From positions 110,767,807-110,831,806 of the forward strand of contig NC_067472.1 in NCBI RefSeq assembly GCF_947179515.1: a stretch of 64,000 nucleotides of DNA, given 5' to 3'. The notes below the pieces were generated by a model. It did not search any database. It was not told where the DNA came from and saw only the letters and a program-made list of their open reading frames with translations. The stretch comes from Apodemus sylvaticus. Lineage: Eukaryota; Chordata; Mammalia; Rodentia; Muridae. Positions 42,766 to 55,755 of the stretch are shown here, piece by piece (positions within the stretch are counted from its first letter, which is position 1; each line of letters begins with the position of its first letter). The position numbers and the translations under genes are program-made.

Positions 42766-45019
42766 TTGATCGTCTGATCCTTCTGTCTCATTTTTCCATG
42801 TCTAGGGATTATAGATGGGTACAGCTCTTTCCAGTTTACCAGGTGTTGGAACGCATAGCACATTAAGTGTTCTACCATGAGCAATATTCCCATCCCTTGA
42901 CTAGTATATACCTTATGTTTGAGTTCATATGTTTAAAATGTTCAAAAGAAATTATTTTGAAACCAAATTAAAGCATATTAAGGAAAAAAAAGTTTAATGG
43001 ATAGTACATGAGAAGGGCCTCTTCAGGAAGACAGCTACAATGAATTTTATAAAATATCATATGCAACACAATTAGAAGAATTCTATAAGCAGGGTGTTCT
43101 ACATCTGTGGCTGACTCATTGTTCATCTAAATCTAGACATCTCAGATGACTATATCCACCTTCCTTCTCTTTGTGTTTCCATAGTTACTCTGAAAATTCT
43201 TACTAACCCACTGTAGTAACAAAATGAGTGCTCCCCAAGGAGGATTTCCATGAGCGTTTGCCATGTCATGCTTATTCATCCAGGATGAGTCTAGTCACAC
43301 ATTTTAATCAAAATTTTATTCTTAGTTATAAATAATAAGTTATAGGATTTGTCAATAGCTGAAGAGCCCACAATAAGCCTCATTCTATATTTGCATCCTT
43401 CAAAATTCCACCCGAGTGAGAATTGTGATTTTTGCTAATTAATAACAAGACAAATTAGGCTAGAGTTTTAGGTGGAGATTCGGTGGCATAGTTTAGCATT
43501 GTGTTGTATGTAAACTTCCAGTTATTTCAATTATACAGAAATTAATGAGACCGTATCTTTGATCCAGAGGAGAGAATAGGCCTATGCGGGACTGTTAGGG
43601 CAACTGGTCCTCACAGCTGAATCTAATATAGGTTCAAATGTCTTGACACAACGAGCCTCAGGCATTCCGTGAGAAAGCTATGGCACATTGCAAAGAAAGC
43701 TTCAGGACAGCTGAGAAGCATAAAGATTATAGTGGGAAGTGGCTAGAGTGTGTTTCAAGTAAGAAAGGAGGACAAAGTTGAGGCTAGGAGGGGAGTGACA
43801 GGAGGGCACTGTAGTTGAATAATAGGAGGCTTCTTCCAGATGAGACTAGGTGATTTTAAAGCGCTATTTTTTTTTCCAAACACAAAAGAGCCAGATAAAT
43901 AATCACACACCATGCTACTTACTTTACTCATAATAAGTTTCTATGCCAGGGTGTGTGCATGCAATTATGTGATACATTTGTTGATGACTATGCTTTTAAA
44001 ACAAAGTCCTAAAGAGAATGAGTTACCCAAAATGCCAAAAGTTCATTGTAGAATTTTGTTAAAGAGCTCACAGAAAGAGCTCAATATGAAGCCTCTTGTC
44101 AGGCATCTGCCACCCCCAGTCACTTCCCGGAATGATTACAAAATGCATATCTCAGTCATAAAGATTTAACAAAATATTCTCCTGCCATTTATAGTAATGC
44201 TTCCAAATGACAAGTTCAAATTACTTGTTGTGATTACTCTTCATCTGGGCAAAACACATGTTGTAACATAGTCACAAGATGCAATTACATCGATTGCAGT
44301 GGCATAGAATAACAACACTGGAACAAAGCTAATCACGTACAATGCGCACACTGTTTAGATTTCTCCCAACCACATTTACTTTTTTGTATTACAATCTGTT
44401 CACCATTTGGACTAATCACTAACTCTTCACTGCATGTGTGATGTGGAAAATATCAACTGAGTTATACAAACACAAAAAATGTAAGAAAATAAAAAAGAAT
44501 ATTAATGCATAGTCCAGACTCTTTAAATTTCAAAGATAGATCAGGCAAGAGAAGAGCCTTGCTGTGGTGACTAGTAATGTTATGGGACCTCTTCTTGTTG
44601 TTAGATATCTACAGGGGATTAGCTACTGGAGAAATTAAGCTTCTCTGATTATTAGACTTGTGTAAGATGTGACAGTACTGACATTTAACATACATATAAC
44701 CTGATAACACTAAATAATGCCTATGTCATGTATAATACCTAGTATAGTATAAATGATTGCAATATTGTTCTATTTAGTCAATAATGAGAGAGAACAAATT
44801 ATGAACATTCAGAACATTAATAATTGATTACTTACTTTGGTAGTTTCATTAAAAGAGTGTTTGTAGTATATATATATATGTAGAATTTACCAACATAGAG
44901 AGATGACTGTACTCATAGAATATGATTTTGTGATGATCCTACAGAACAATTATACTGCAAAGACCAAAATTTGCCATCAAATATTTTCATGCATAATCAT
45001 TTAATATCTTTGATTTTAA
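42766..45019. other. No gene seen
   Basis: About 2.25 kb of single-copy-looking AT-rich DNA. The longest frame is 85 codons (43,912) and has no recognisable domain. Confidence 0.5.
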
Positions 45020-45176
45020 ACACACATATACATGCACACACATACTCAGAGAACACAAAAACTCACATGAATGTACACCACACATGCACACGCACACATG
45101 CACAGACATACATACACACACATACTCAAATGCATTACAAATGCACACATACTCACATGCATATTCACACACAGAG
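45020..45176. repeat. Imperfect CA-rich tract
   Basis: Degenerate cacacat, catgcacac and acatactcac units without a strict period. Thr/His-rich frames here are artefacts. Confidence 0.9.
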
Positions 45177-46361
45177 TGTTAACAGAAAATGACAATCCTT
45201 ATTTAAAATGTCCTTCAAATCAGCAAATAGCTGTCACTTTGCCTTCTTTATTTGGCCTTCGTAAAGCTTCGTTTACTTTTTATTTACTGTGCTTGGTGAG
45301 GTCTCATCGCATCTGATGCTCTTGGTTACTTCCACCCTCAGTTTTTGAATGTCTCTCATTTCTCACCCTTATGCCTACAAGCCTGGGAACCAAAGAAACA
45401 TTTCTTCTTTTATGTTGTCCAAGTCTCTTGGTACAGTTCAGAATTTATCACACGTGCACAGATCCCTACCCTCTTCCCAGACCAAAATGCCAATTCATCA
45501 GTGTTCTTGATTTTAAATTAATAAAAAAGTCTTATTAACATGTGAATCACTATTATTTCTCTCATTGTCCCCTGACAGAATATCCAATACTTATAGTCAT
45601 ACTTGGGATGATAATTGTAATCATCATAAGAATTTCTCCTATGAATATTCCTTTCTGGTATAAAAATTACATACTTATCACGTTACTGGTACATTGCCAA
45701 ACAAAATGTGTTTGGGTGACATCATCCAATTTAAATGAAAAGCTTACAGCTCGAAAGAGACTCATCCTCTTCTCTCCTGCTTTCTTTCTAATATGTGAAT
45801 CATTAAGTGACTCCATGGGTATTTCCAACAGCTCATGTCTATTGTACTTGTTCAGGCTCTCATCCCACATAGAAAATTATAAATAGAAAAACTGCCCTTC
45901 ATATTTTTACTCACAAAATCTCTTTCCCTATTTCTAAAACTAGAATTGGAATTCTATATACATGCCTTAAATTTTTTTTACAAAATTATAATCAGCTAAG
46001 AAATGTAGACTTTTGAAGACAAAGAACTTACTATATGATAGTTATGAGATGAAACCCGCCTTTGTAGTTTTCATGGTTCTTTGCTAGATTTCTATTTCTA
46101 ATCATATCAAAGTAGGTGACAGTAGAGTAAACCATTAAGCATTTATTATTACAAAATGGAATATAACATGCCTGGAAGTCTCTTTGACACTAGGAATTTC
46201 CACCCTACACCAAGAACTCACAACCACTAGCAAAGGGTAACTCACAACTCTGTACATTCAGCTGTAGAAACCATTTGGTGAAAACACATGATCTTCCCAT
46301 ATGTTCTCTATGGATCATGGTGTAGGTTTATTCTTCAAACAGAGCTTATTCTATTGTTTGT
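45177..46361. other. No gene seen
   Basis: Single-copy-looking AT-rich DNA with one 114-codon frame at 45,542-45,886. That frame is hydrophobic and low in complexity and has no family match I can identify, so I do not call it a gene. Confidence 0.5.
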
Positions 46362-46475
46362 TTCCTGAGACAGGATCTTTCCACATTTTCCCCACTGACC
46401 ACCAGATTCTTGTGTTACAAGAAGCCTCCTTTTTCAGCTGGAATGGCAGCACATACCACATACCTGATTCATGGT
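46362..46475 (-). mobile_element. Possible diverged B1-related fragment, antisense
   Basis: ctgagacaggatctttccac and ggaatggcagcacataccac fit the two ends of antisense B1 (gagacagggtct... and ...gcgccacca), but the middle is strongly diverged. Low confidence. Confidence 0.4.
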
Positions 46476-46639
46476 TAGCAATTTTTGTTTTAAAATTTTG
46501 AGACTTTTATACAGAGGTACTGTGTTTATATCATCTCCCCTCTATATATTATTTACATCCCATGAGAGCATTTAGTGTTGCTCATATTTATAGCAAAATC
46601 TTTAAAAATATCATATATGTAGATATGTACATGGATACA

Positions 46640-46905
46640 CACATGGAGGCTAGAGAACACCCTAGACATCATTGGAAAACCATCTACTTCCTCTAATGAA
46701 GTGTCAGTCACTCCTTGGAGCTCATCAACTATATTAGCATGGTTAATCAGTGAATCTCAGTTGTGTTTCTATCTCCATATCCAGTGTGCTTGGATTAGAA
46801 GTGTTTACCATGATATTGAGCTCATTTATGCAAGTTCTGGGGAACTGATCTCATAGCATTATTATTGCAAGGCATGCTTTACCAACTAAGCAATCATTCT
46901 GGGTT
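46640..46905 (-). mobile_element. B4/RSINE-type SINE, antisense
   Basis: Ordered antisense matches: ggaggctagagaacacccta, ttggagctcatcaactatat, gtgcttggattagaagtgtt, caagttctggggaactgatc and caaggcatgctttaccaact, ending near the conserved SINE head (aagcaatcattctggg). Diverged but the order is convincing. Confidence 0.7.
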
Positions 46906-47069
46906 AGGATAGTAATGTTTCTGAGGTAGAACAACATTTTAAGAGACTAGAATTTTCAAGATGAAGTTCTAAAATAAAGAGATATATATAGTAATGTATC
47001 TTCAAAAATAAGTTTATGGATACCTTATACTTTTGACTAAATACTGAGTTATATTTACATAACTCAGTA

Positions 47070-47147
47070 TCATATACTATATATATTATATATTATTTAT
47101 ATGGATTATATATTATACATATATATATTCATATATATATATATGTA
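47070..47147. repeat. TA-rich low-complexity stretch
   Basis: Alternating TATA/ATAT runs such as tatactatatatattatata. Hairpin-prone but otherwise uninformative. Confidence 0.85.
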
Positions 47148-48044
47148 CAGTAAATTTCTGAAGACTGTAAAGGAGCTATTGATTTTACTAGGCACTAGGA
47201 TTCATTGGATCATGCAGTACATTTATCCATTGTCTAAACTGCCACTGGTCAGTGTCCTAGCGCAATACCTTGAGTACGTAATTAAGGTTTCTTCTAAAGA
47301 TCACACATTGTGCATCAAAAATTTCAGCTTTGTAATAAGGATGACATTAGAAATATATTTTTATAAATTGTTGTAAAATCTGTGCATATTCATAGGGTAC
47401 AATGTGCTAATGTAATTCATATATAAACTATATAATATTCAAAGCAGGGTAAATGGCAGTTTTATCTCATAAAAAGTTTCTCATTTCTTTTTTGCAAGAA
47501 ATGTCAAATGCTTATCTTATCATTTTGATAACACATAAATTATAACAACGTGTAATCTAGAACACTTTATTTCTCCACTTTTAATTCTAAGATGGTACTC
47601 CTTTTCTGGTATCTGCCTTTCTTTCTCTCTGTTGCACCCTTTCTGACCTCTATTGAAGGTGCCTCAACTTACATGAAGCCAGTGTTTATCTTTAGTTTCC
47701 CCACATGAATGAAAGCATCTGGTGTTTGTCTTTCTGTTCAAGGTAATTATATTTAACATTATGTCCTTTAATTTTGCCTATATGCCAAAAGACAGTATTC
47801 AATTCCTGCCAGGATTCATAAGAGGATTTTAATAATTCAGTCTTGTTTTCCTGTAGCATACCCATTAGAAAAAAATGCCAATAATTTTGTGTAAAGGAAT
47901 AATACAAGTTTTGAACTTTTATCAATATCATATCCACATGATGAGATATAATGAATAATTTTTAAGAATATTTTAAAAATGCAGAAATAGACAAAAAGAC
48001 ATAAATGTAGCAAAAAAGGTGAGTTCATAAAATAATCTGCCTGA
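47148..48044. other. No gene seen
   Basis: Single-copy-looking AT-rich DNA without a recognised repeat. Confidence 0.5.
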
Positions 48045-48215
48045 CACTGGTTAAATGCCTCAGCAGGTAAGGACACTGTATTCTGATCCTTATGACCTGA
48101 GTTTAGTGCCTCGGGGACATATGCATTAGAAGGAGAAAAATGCCTTTGAACCCAGCTCTCTGATTTGCAAATGTGCACTGTGCTCACATAACATATATAA
48201 ACAAATTACCTACCT
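48045..48215 (+). mobile_element. B3-type SINE
   Basis: ggttaaatgcctcagcaggt, cttatgacctgagtttagtg, tgcctcggggacatatgcat and tagaaggagaaaaatgcctt follow the B3 order. It is diverged, with an A-rich region after 48,215. Confidence 0.72.
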
Positions 48216-50831
48216 AAAATATTAAACAAACACATAAGCAAGCAATCAAACAACGTTAAAAAGGAGTGGATGGACAATACTAGAAAAAACAATTTTTTTT
48301 CTATAAAAACAAACTCATTCAATTATAAAACCAAAATATACTATATCTAATTTGAAAGTTGCACAAGATGGGTTTAAAATCAGATTGTTTACTGCCATGG
48401 CAAGGTTGTACTTGAACATGTATTTGCAGAATTATACAAAGTCTATTAAGTACAGAAAGAAAAATAATGCAATGACTAAAACTTGGCTCCATTATCACTG
48501 ATAGTAGCAGTAAAAACCAATCAGAAACTCAGTTATCAGTTTTCCAAGATGTGTGAATACTGCATTGAAAACTACGAAGTCATTTTATGAGAAATAAGAG
48601 AAAATTAAAAACAGCCAAGTCAAAGGTGACCTACAGTCTTCATTAGTTGTACTAAGGTCATAACTCTGTTATGGAGCCAGTATTTTCTAATTTGATCTAC
48701 ATTTGTTGTCATCTCTCTGTCTATCTCCACAATAGCAATTACATTCCCTGGAGGCATATTTGTAAGAATCAATAACTGTTTTCAAAATTTATAGACAAAG
48801 ACAGAGAATAAGGGAGATAGGTTTTGATGCTGGAGGAATGTTGGGGGGGTCCATACTCTAATTTCTTCTTCCATACTTCTTTAGTAATCAAGTCAGTAGG
48901 ATACTGACAGAAAAGAAGGTAAGACAATCAATACTACTGAACAAAGAGATCATAAATACAATACTCTACAGTTAATGGGCTTCCTACAATGTCACCAAAA
49001 CAAATCAATTTGTTAGACCGAATCTCTTTAAAAAGTAAATGAAGCTGGGTCTGGAACATCTGAGTACCCATATGAGGTTTGGGAGAGTAAACTTGATGAT
49101 TGCCACAGAGCACATAAGAAAATTATTTTTATATCAATCTTGCTTCTCAACACAAAAGCTAAAATTATATAATGTAAATAGGAGACTCTCTTTGCAATTA
49201 TAAATATGCAAAACTTCAGATATGTTAACTATTAAAGAGATGAACTACTGTATAAAACATTATTAAAATTAAAATTTTTGCTAATTTTAAAGATGCGTAA
49301 AGGAAGTCACTAATTTATAATCTCAGAAAATATTTCAGTGAATATTTGTCTTATTTAATAAACACATGCTTATACATATATATGTATATATAAGCTTTAT
49401 AAGTTATAAAAAAGCAAGATGAGACAGAAGATTTGGATGGATCAATAAAAATGTAGATAATTATCATTAATCCTTAGAAGGAGGTAAATTGAGATAAAAG
49501 TAGGTTATCACTGTATCCTTGAAATTCTGAAGAACAACTAATTTAAAACTGTGCTAATATTCTTCACTTATGTCATTTGATGAGAAAAATAGAAGTTACA
49601 GCTCTTTTTATATATACACCTAGCCATAGATGACAATACCAAATGTTTTTTTTTTAATTTAAAAAGCCATTTATTAAGACAAAGCTTTCAGAACCTTAAG
49701 CTGAGCATCAGTCTGGCTTATAGAAGTTCTTAAAATTTAGTATTATTGAATTTCTCATTAGGAATGAGAGTGACTTTATAGAATGAGTGATAAAATTACC
49801 ACTTTTGTGTAATTAGAAGCCAGCAAGTTATGAAAACCTGACTTCATTCAAGTCATATCATATCAGCATCTAATGGGATCTATCATACTCTCATGACCAG
49901 AGAAACAAATCTAGAAGACACTGAGTTATCAATGGAATATAGAAATAAGAGCAAAGCCCTCTTTGTACCATTATCATTGACATCTGCCATTGTCATTGGT
50001 CATCCTCAAAGCATCTTTTCTCTGAATAGTTTTAGTAAGCTTATATCATAATCCCAATATCCTTGCCTGTGATTGATTAGTGAAAGTGATATAAATCAAT
50101 ACTAATCAATGAGTTACTAAGGAAAAAAGCCATCATTCCTTAAAACAACAAAAAGGGGGGTGGGATATGAGAAGAAACGTCCACATAAGAAACCTGGAAG
50201 TATGAAAACCGTCTTGCTATCCTGTGAGCATGAAACTTACAACATTGAGGTATCTTAGTCTCCTTGTTACCTTTCTAGATATACAAAAAATGTAGAAAGT
50301 CTAGTGAAAGAAAGGAGAATGATGACATTAAGGTTGGATTCATGTCACATGATTTCACACTAGCTATCTGATCTCAATAGGTGGCCTCATTATGCTTTCA
50401 TTGCTCGTCTTTGGACCCTGCAGACCTTCTATGTTAAATGATTTCTAGGCCTATGAGGCGTTTACACAGAGTCTTGGAGTAAACAGGTACTTGAAATGAG
50501 TTAGCCTTTACTAATGTAGAAAAACTAATCTTGATAAATGGGAATAAAATAAATAACATTGTTATGTGATGGGGTATATCTGAGAATTTTGTGGACAAGA
50601 ACATTTGATTGACCCGACCAATGGTGATTTTTGAACTAGATACAAGGCCAAGGAAGGAGACATGAAAAGAAATGAAAATTAATATCTCAGATAGTCATAA
50701 CATATAGCATAGCTCGAATGGCAGGGAAATCTGGAAGCATGAACTATACCAAGGCTCTCTGGTTCAATGCAGAATCACATGCTGACATTTCTTGTTTTAT
50801 TTAAATTTATTTTATGAGATAAAATTTGTGT
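48216..50831. other. No gene seen
   Basis: About 2.6 kb without any open frame of 60 codons or more, and with no repeat I recognise. AT-rich. Confidence 0.55.
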
Positions 50832-50965
50832 CCAACCCCCCGGTTTCTATTTACATTACTCTTCAAACTCTCTTTTTATAAAGATAACTTAACAAATAAA
50901 TTCAGCCTAAAGGGTTTTTCATGTGAGGTCAGGTGTATAGACTTAGTAGAATGAAATGAAGGTGT
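50832..50965 (+). repeat. Second local duplication, copy A
   Basis: Shares the order of 51,724-51,900: accccccggtttctatttac against acccccagcttctcttcata; then ttcaaactctct; then aaagataact(ta)a(c)aaataaattcag(c/t)ctaaaggg, t(t/c)catg and gtcaggtgtatagacttag against ttcaggcaaataggacttaa. Spacing is about 890 bases. Confidence 0.8.
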
Positions 50966-51723
50966 TTCCCTCTCCAGAACAATGTCTACCAAACCATGCA
51001 GTGATGAAAACAGATTTGTCTCGCTGAAGGTGTGTGTGCATGTGCTTATGAACTTGTTTGACTTTGCCTAGTACATGCACCAAGCATGCTCATTACTCCC
51101 AAAAGAACTTGGCAAGAATGGCAATGCTTTTCAATCTTATATGCGAATTTAGAGTCCCTCTTCTAGTTCAATGAAATTGCAGTCTGTGATGTGATTACAT
51201 TTTATAGTCTACAGCAGCTGATGGCAAAGCAAGAAAACCTTCCTCCCATCCAATCTAGAGGTGCACTAGGAAGTTGTGAGGATTGTAATCAATGCTAGAC
51301 TACAGTAGTGTCAGATCATGCCCTGTAGAACTCTTGTTCAGCTGCTGCTGAGTTGAGAGACTTCTAATCACAAAGATATCCTAATATAGGCACAGTTGAG
51401 TTATTTTTCTTAAAATTTTCCTGAGGGAGAAAAAAATAAATGAACTCCCGTTGACCCTTTTAATCAGTTGAGTTAAATCAGACCTATTGTCAAAGTGGCT
51501 TCAAGCCTTCATTATTTTTAAATGTATGCCAGAAAAGAAACTTTAAGCTTCCAATAATCAGGCCTCGTTATAGATTTTTTTCTTTAGCACAATTTCACCA
51601 GTGAAGCTTGGTTACAGAGCCTTCTTTTTAAAGTGTGCAATTCAGATTTATGATACAGTATTTTATGAGAAGAAACTAACTCCCTTCTGTCTCCACTTTA
51701 ACCCTTGGTTATAGAGAAATGTA
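50966..51723. other. Interval between the two duplication copies, no gene seen
   Basis: AT-rich, single-copy-looking sequence. A short part at about 51,660 (attttatgagaagaaac) may extend the similarity with 50,809 upstream of copy A. Confidence 0.45.
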
Positions 51724-51757
51724 AAACAAACCCCCAGCTTCTCTTCATATCACCATT

Positions 51758-51814
<57 letters not shown>

Positions 51815-51900
51815 CCTCTCATTTAAAGATAACTAATAAATTCAGTCTAAAGGGCTTTCCATGAGAGTTCAGGCAAATAGGACTTAACAGCATTAAGATG
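51724..51900 (+). repeat. Second local duplication, copy B, with (CT)n expansion
   Basis: Diverged partner of 50,832-50,965. At the place where copy A has a single actctctttttat, copy B contains a (CT)n array (51,762-51,820), so the microsatellite grew inside the duplicated unit after duplication. Confidence 0.8.
51762..51820. repeat. (CT)n microsatellite
   Basis: About 24 CT units, then tttctccctctc. Confidence 0.96.
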
Positions 51901-53624
51901 CTTCTTTAATGGAAATGTGAAACATAGCCCCTTCCACTTTGACTTTAGAAAACAGAAGCCATTAATCCCGTCACCCTACATGTTCTAGATATTAGAGTTA
52001 AATGAATTTCCTGAGGTGAAGAAGTCACTCATTTATGTATACATTCACTTACTTCTTTCTGTCTCTGATAGCATTAATTGCCATGTTACAATAATCTAGA
52101 ATTGCCTGAGAAATAAGCCAAAATGAGAGATTGCCTGAATCAGGTTGATATGGGGCATGGCTATGTGGGAGATTTCAATGATTACATTTAAGTGTATATA
52201 CATAGATATGTATGTAGACACATATAAACCCTATTGCTTCTTTCTCTTTTGACAACCATAGTATAAACAATGTAATAAATAAAATTAAAATAAACCACCT
52301 TATAAAAATATCTACTTTTTATTAATAATTTCATTTTACATCAGTTTCTTATCTATTTTCTAAGTTAATACATACAAAAATTATATAGAAGTTCTTTTAT
52401 ATCTAATGCCTCACATATAGTGTGATGGCAATTTTATTCAGCACTGGGTTAGGTATATTTAACTCAAATTTCTATATTGTTAAACATAATAAATTTGATC
52501 CAGTCAACAGTTTTGAACTTTTGTCTTCTCAGGTGTAAAATGGCCTAACACTATCCACATTGACTGTTATGTCAGTATGGGTTAGTACAAAGGAAGGAAA
52601 AGTAATAAACATCTTCATGAAATCAACAATCAAATATCTTATTTCCTCATGAGTCAGGTGTCATGATTCATTTTATATTACTTTACTTCCAAAAAGACAC
52701 TGATATGCAGACAGCCATTCTGCCCTTCTCATGTGACATAGCTTCCTTCATGCTTTCATGAATGAATTTCAATAATTTCAGATCATTCAAAATCAATGAC
52801 TAATTCTCTGGATGCTCTAAGAGGCCCAGTGGCAATGATTAACCATATAAAAATAAATGAAGATTCATAGTTCATGTTTGATAATGTCTTATTTTCTTTT
52901 CTCACACTAGATATAAACCAGGAAACAATGTGTCTCAGGTAGTCGGTCATATTGGCATTGACAAAATAGTCCAATGTTTTCTAAATATATGCTGTTGACA
53001 ATAAGTACTATGTATTCTAGAGAACTTGTAGAACTTGTAGTCATTTCCATCACTTCATGGAAATGATAGACCTTTATTGCATGAAATGTTTTAATGGTAG
53101 TTTTTCTTTAAATCTTTTAATATATTGATTGCTGGATCTGGTAATTTGACACCTCAATGAAACGCTATAGATTCTTTATACATGTCTTGATACCTTGAAC
53201 ACAGGATTGTCAGAGAAATATTTCTTTAATAAACAACCACATTATTTGATAGCGGTATGGCTGTGGTAAATATTCTGAAGTCTCGTTGAGTAAGTTGAAC
53301 TGTAATTACACCTGCATCTTTCTTGGGCTTTTTCAAGCTCAGAAGGCAGTACCCAGCTACATCTGTGTGGAAGAGCCAGAACTGATCCTGCTGACACCAT
53401 AAACTCAGTGACATATAGATCACCTTACAGCTGCATCACTTGGGCCAAAGGCAGACCATTTCCTTCAGTGTCCCAGGAGAAGGTTTATGACTTATGTAGA
53501 TGATGGAATTTGCTATGACTAGCATAAATAGTATTGCTATATACTCTTTTCTTGTTACATAAGTGGGCTTTTTAGCTTTGTTTTCAAGTCAGCCAGTAGA
53601 AAGACTTTTGAGTGTGGCATTTTG
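51901..53624. other. No gene seen
   Basis: Single-copy-looking AT-rich DNA, frames no longer than 65 codons. Confidence 0.5.
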
Positions 53625-53890
53625 TTGTAATGTTAATGTGCTGACTAGTTTTCTGACAACTGGACACAAGTTAGAGTTTGTTACAAAGAGGAAGACTTAA
53701 TTTAGAATATCTTCTGTAAGACTGGCTTGTGGGCATTCCTCAGTGGCCTCTGCATCAGTTTTTGCCTCTAAGTACTTGTTGAGTTCCTTCTCTGACTTCC
53801 TTAGATGTAAGATGAAGAGACCCGTTCCACTCCAAGTTACTTTTGTTCATGGGTGTTTTTTCTCACAGCAAAAGAAACCACATGTAAGGT
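53625..53890 (+). mobile_element. Common rodent LTR-like repeat, sense
   Basis: Clear ordered matches to the dispersed rodent repeat also seen in antisense at 31.9 kb: gtgctgactagttttctgac, ctggacacaagttagagttt, cagtggcctctgcatcagtt, gttccttctctgacttcctt and ggtgttttttctcacagcaa. Internal parts are missing (about 260 of ~500 bases remain). Confidence 0.75.
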
Positions 53891-55653
53891 ATTTAGGTCT
53901 ACTAACAATCTGTTTATAGACCTATTACATATTTTCTTTGATAGTTTCATGCATTCTGTTTATCTCGCCCACAAAAAATAATTAAATGCACATCTTAAAA
54001 GTCTCGAATTGAGTGGTGACTTTTTGCCTACTGTAAATCTTTCTCATGAATAAAACAAGTTGAGCTGCTGACATGGACCAGGGACAATGAAAGTATAGGA
54101 AGAAGTAGGAGTTGGGAAGATGGTGGCAGTGATAGCACAACCATCAGTAATGGCAAAAAAGAAGGCTGAAAAGCTCTAGAAAGCAGCAATAGAAAGAAAT
54201 AAAGTAAAGTTAGTGAAGACAGGAGCTGATAGATAGATACATAGAGAAGGTGTGGTAAGGTATGAAGTCAAGGCTGGAAATGTAGGAAACTATAAAGAAC
54301 CATGGACAATAAACTATCAGCTCTGTTCCCTAGAGGAGTTCAAAGGCACATCAAGGACTTAAGAGCCAATGATCTCTAAATTTAGGCTCAATAACTATAA
54401 CAGCAATTGCTTTCAAGGTTTGAGAATCCCACTGTCCTTTACTCTAGATATAATAAGAGGAACTAAGGATTCCAACTTTCTAGCTCTCAAATATTGCTTG
54501 CTGATTCTTCACACTTCTGGTGGAAGCCTTGGTCATCAATGGGTACTAAGAACATGGATCACTGGTGTTTCCACATTAAGCAATAGTCTTCATCTTTAGT
54601 ACTAAAAAAGTAAACCTCTGGTTTCTTAAGTCTTGAACAATAAGCCTCTAGCTCCCAGGACTCAGTGCAATAAGCCTCTGGGTATGCCAATTTAACCTTT
54701 AAACAATGTAGGGTCCAGGGCTCTGCTTCTAGAGCTGAACAGCGAATACTGTCTGGTCAGGTATTTGTCCATATATCTAGAAAGAGAAGAGGATCTGAAC
54801 CCATTTGATAATGGTGTAGATTATCACAGGTATAAATTTGCTCCTTAGAAATGCAAAGCAAAGGAAACCTTAGAACCATAGACAAACACTCACTGTACTT
54901 ATTGCCTATTCCTTTTGCTTGTATGTCAGAACCTTACATTTGATGCATTTAAATTTTCTGTTGTCCAAAGACAAAATATAGCAAAGTTATCTACCTTGAA
55001 AATGAATGTGCATAGAATCTTATGAGGAAGAAAATGATGTCACATTATATAATTTAGAGAGAAGGATTATATGTACATACATAGTATATAATACATATGC
55101 ATATATATAAGAATTGCATATAATATACAATTCTAATAATATATGTAGCAGAAAAGGAGTAAGGAAAAATAAGACAAATACGAACTTGCCATTTAGCCTG
55201 CTGAAGTTTATTTGCAATATTCATAACTGCAAACAGTGTCACACACTGATATGTAGTTAGTCTTGTTTACTGCATAAAAAAGAGAGTCTCTGAGGAGCCT
55301 CTGTAATAATGCTAGAAGGAACCTGTAATTAACCCAGATTAATTACCTCTATCCCAAACAAACCACTCTGGAAATGACATGTGGCTTAGCTGCCAAGCAC
55401 ATGTTATAAGGTCAGAATGAGCAAGTTCTAACATTTTGCCTATGGTCTATAAACCCTTAATGGAGCCAAATGCCATTCATCTACACAGTTCTACAGTCAG
55501 GGTCAAGACAAGTGCAATTCTACAAAGCTACTCCTTTACTAGCAATTTTGATCTTTACCTTATTCATTATTTATATGCCTTCCATGAAGTGAAAACACAT
55601 AAGTAGTCATGAGAGCTAGCCTACTCCCAAATATAAAGTCCTTCCCATCACCC

Positions 55654-55655
<2 letters not shown>
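53891..55655. other. No gene seen
   Basis: Single-copy-looking AT-rich DNA. Nothing recognised beyond a short gatagatag patch near 54,231. Confidence 0.5.
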
Positions 55656-55694
<39 letters not shown>

Positions 55695-55698
55695 GCAC

Positions 55699-55753
<55 letters not shown>
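55656..55753. repeat. Compound (CA)n-(GA)n microsatellite
   Basis: A CA run (55,656-55,690), then gcacgcacgc, then about 26 AG units to 55,753. Confidence 0.97.

Positions 55754-55755
<2 letters not shown>

Noticed and set aside
45542..45886. 114-codon frame in otherwise unannotated sequence
   Set aside because: AT-driven, rich in Ile/Leu/Ser, no motif, no splice or promoter context, and an overlapping opposite-strand frame of similar quality.
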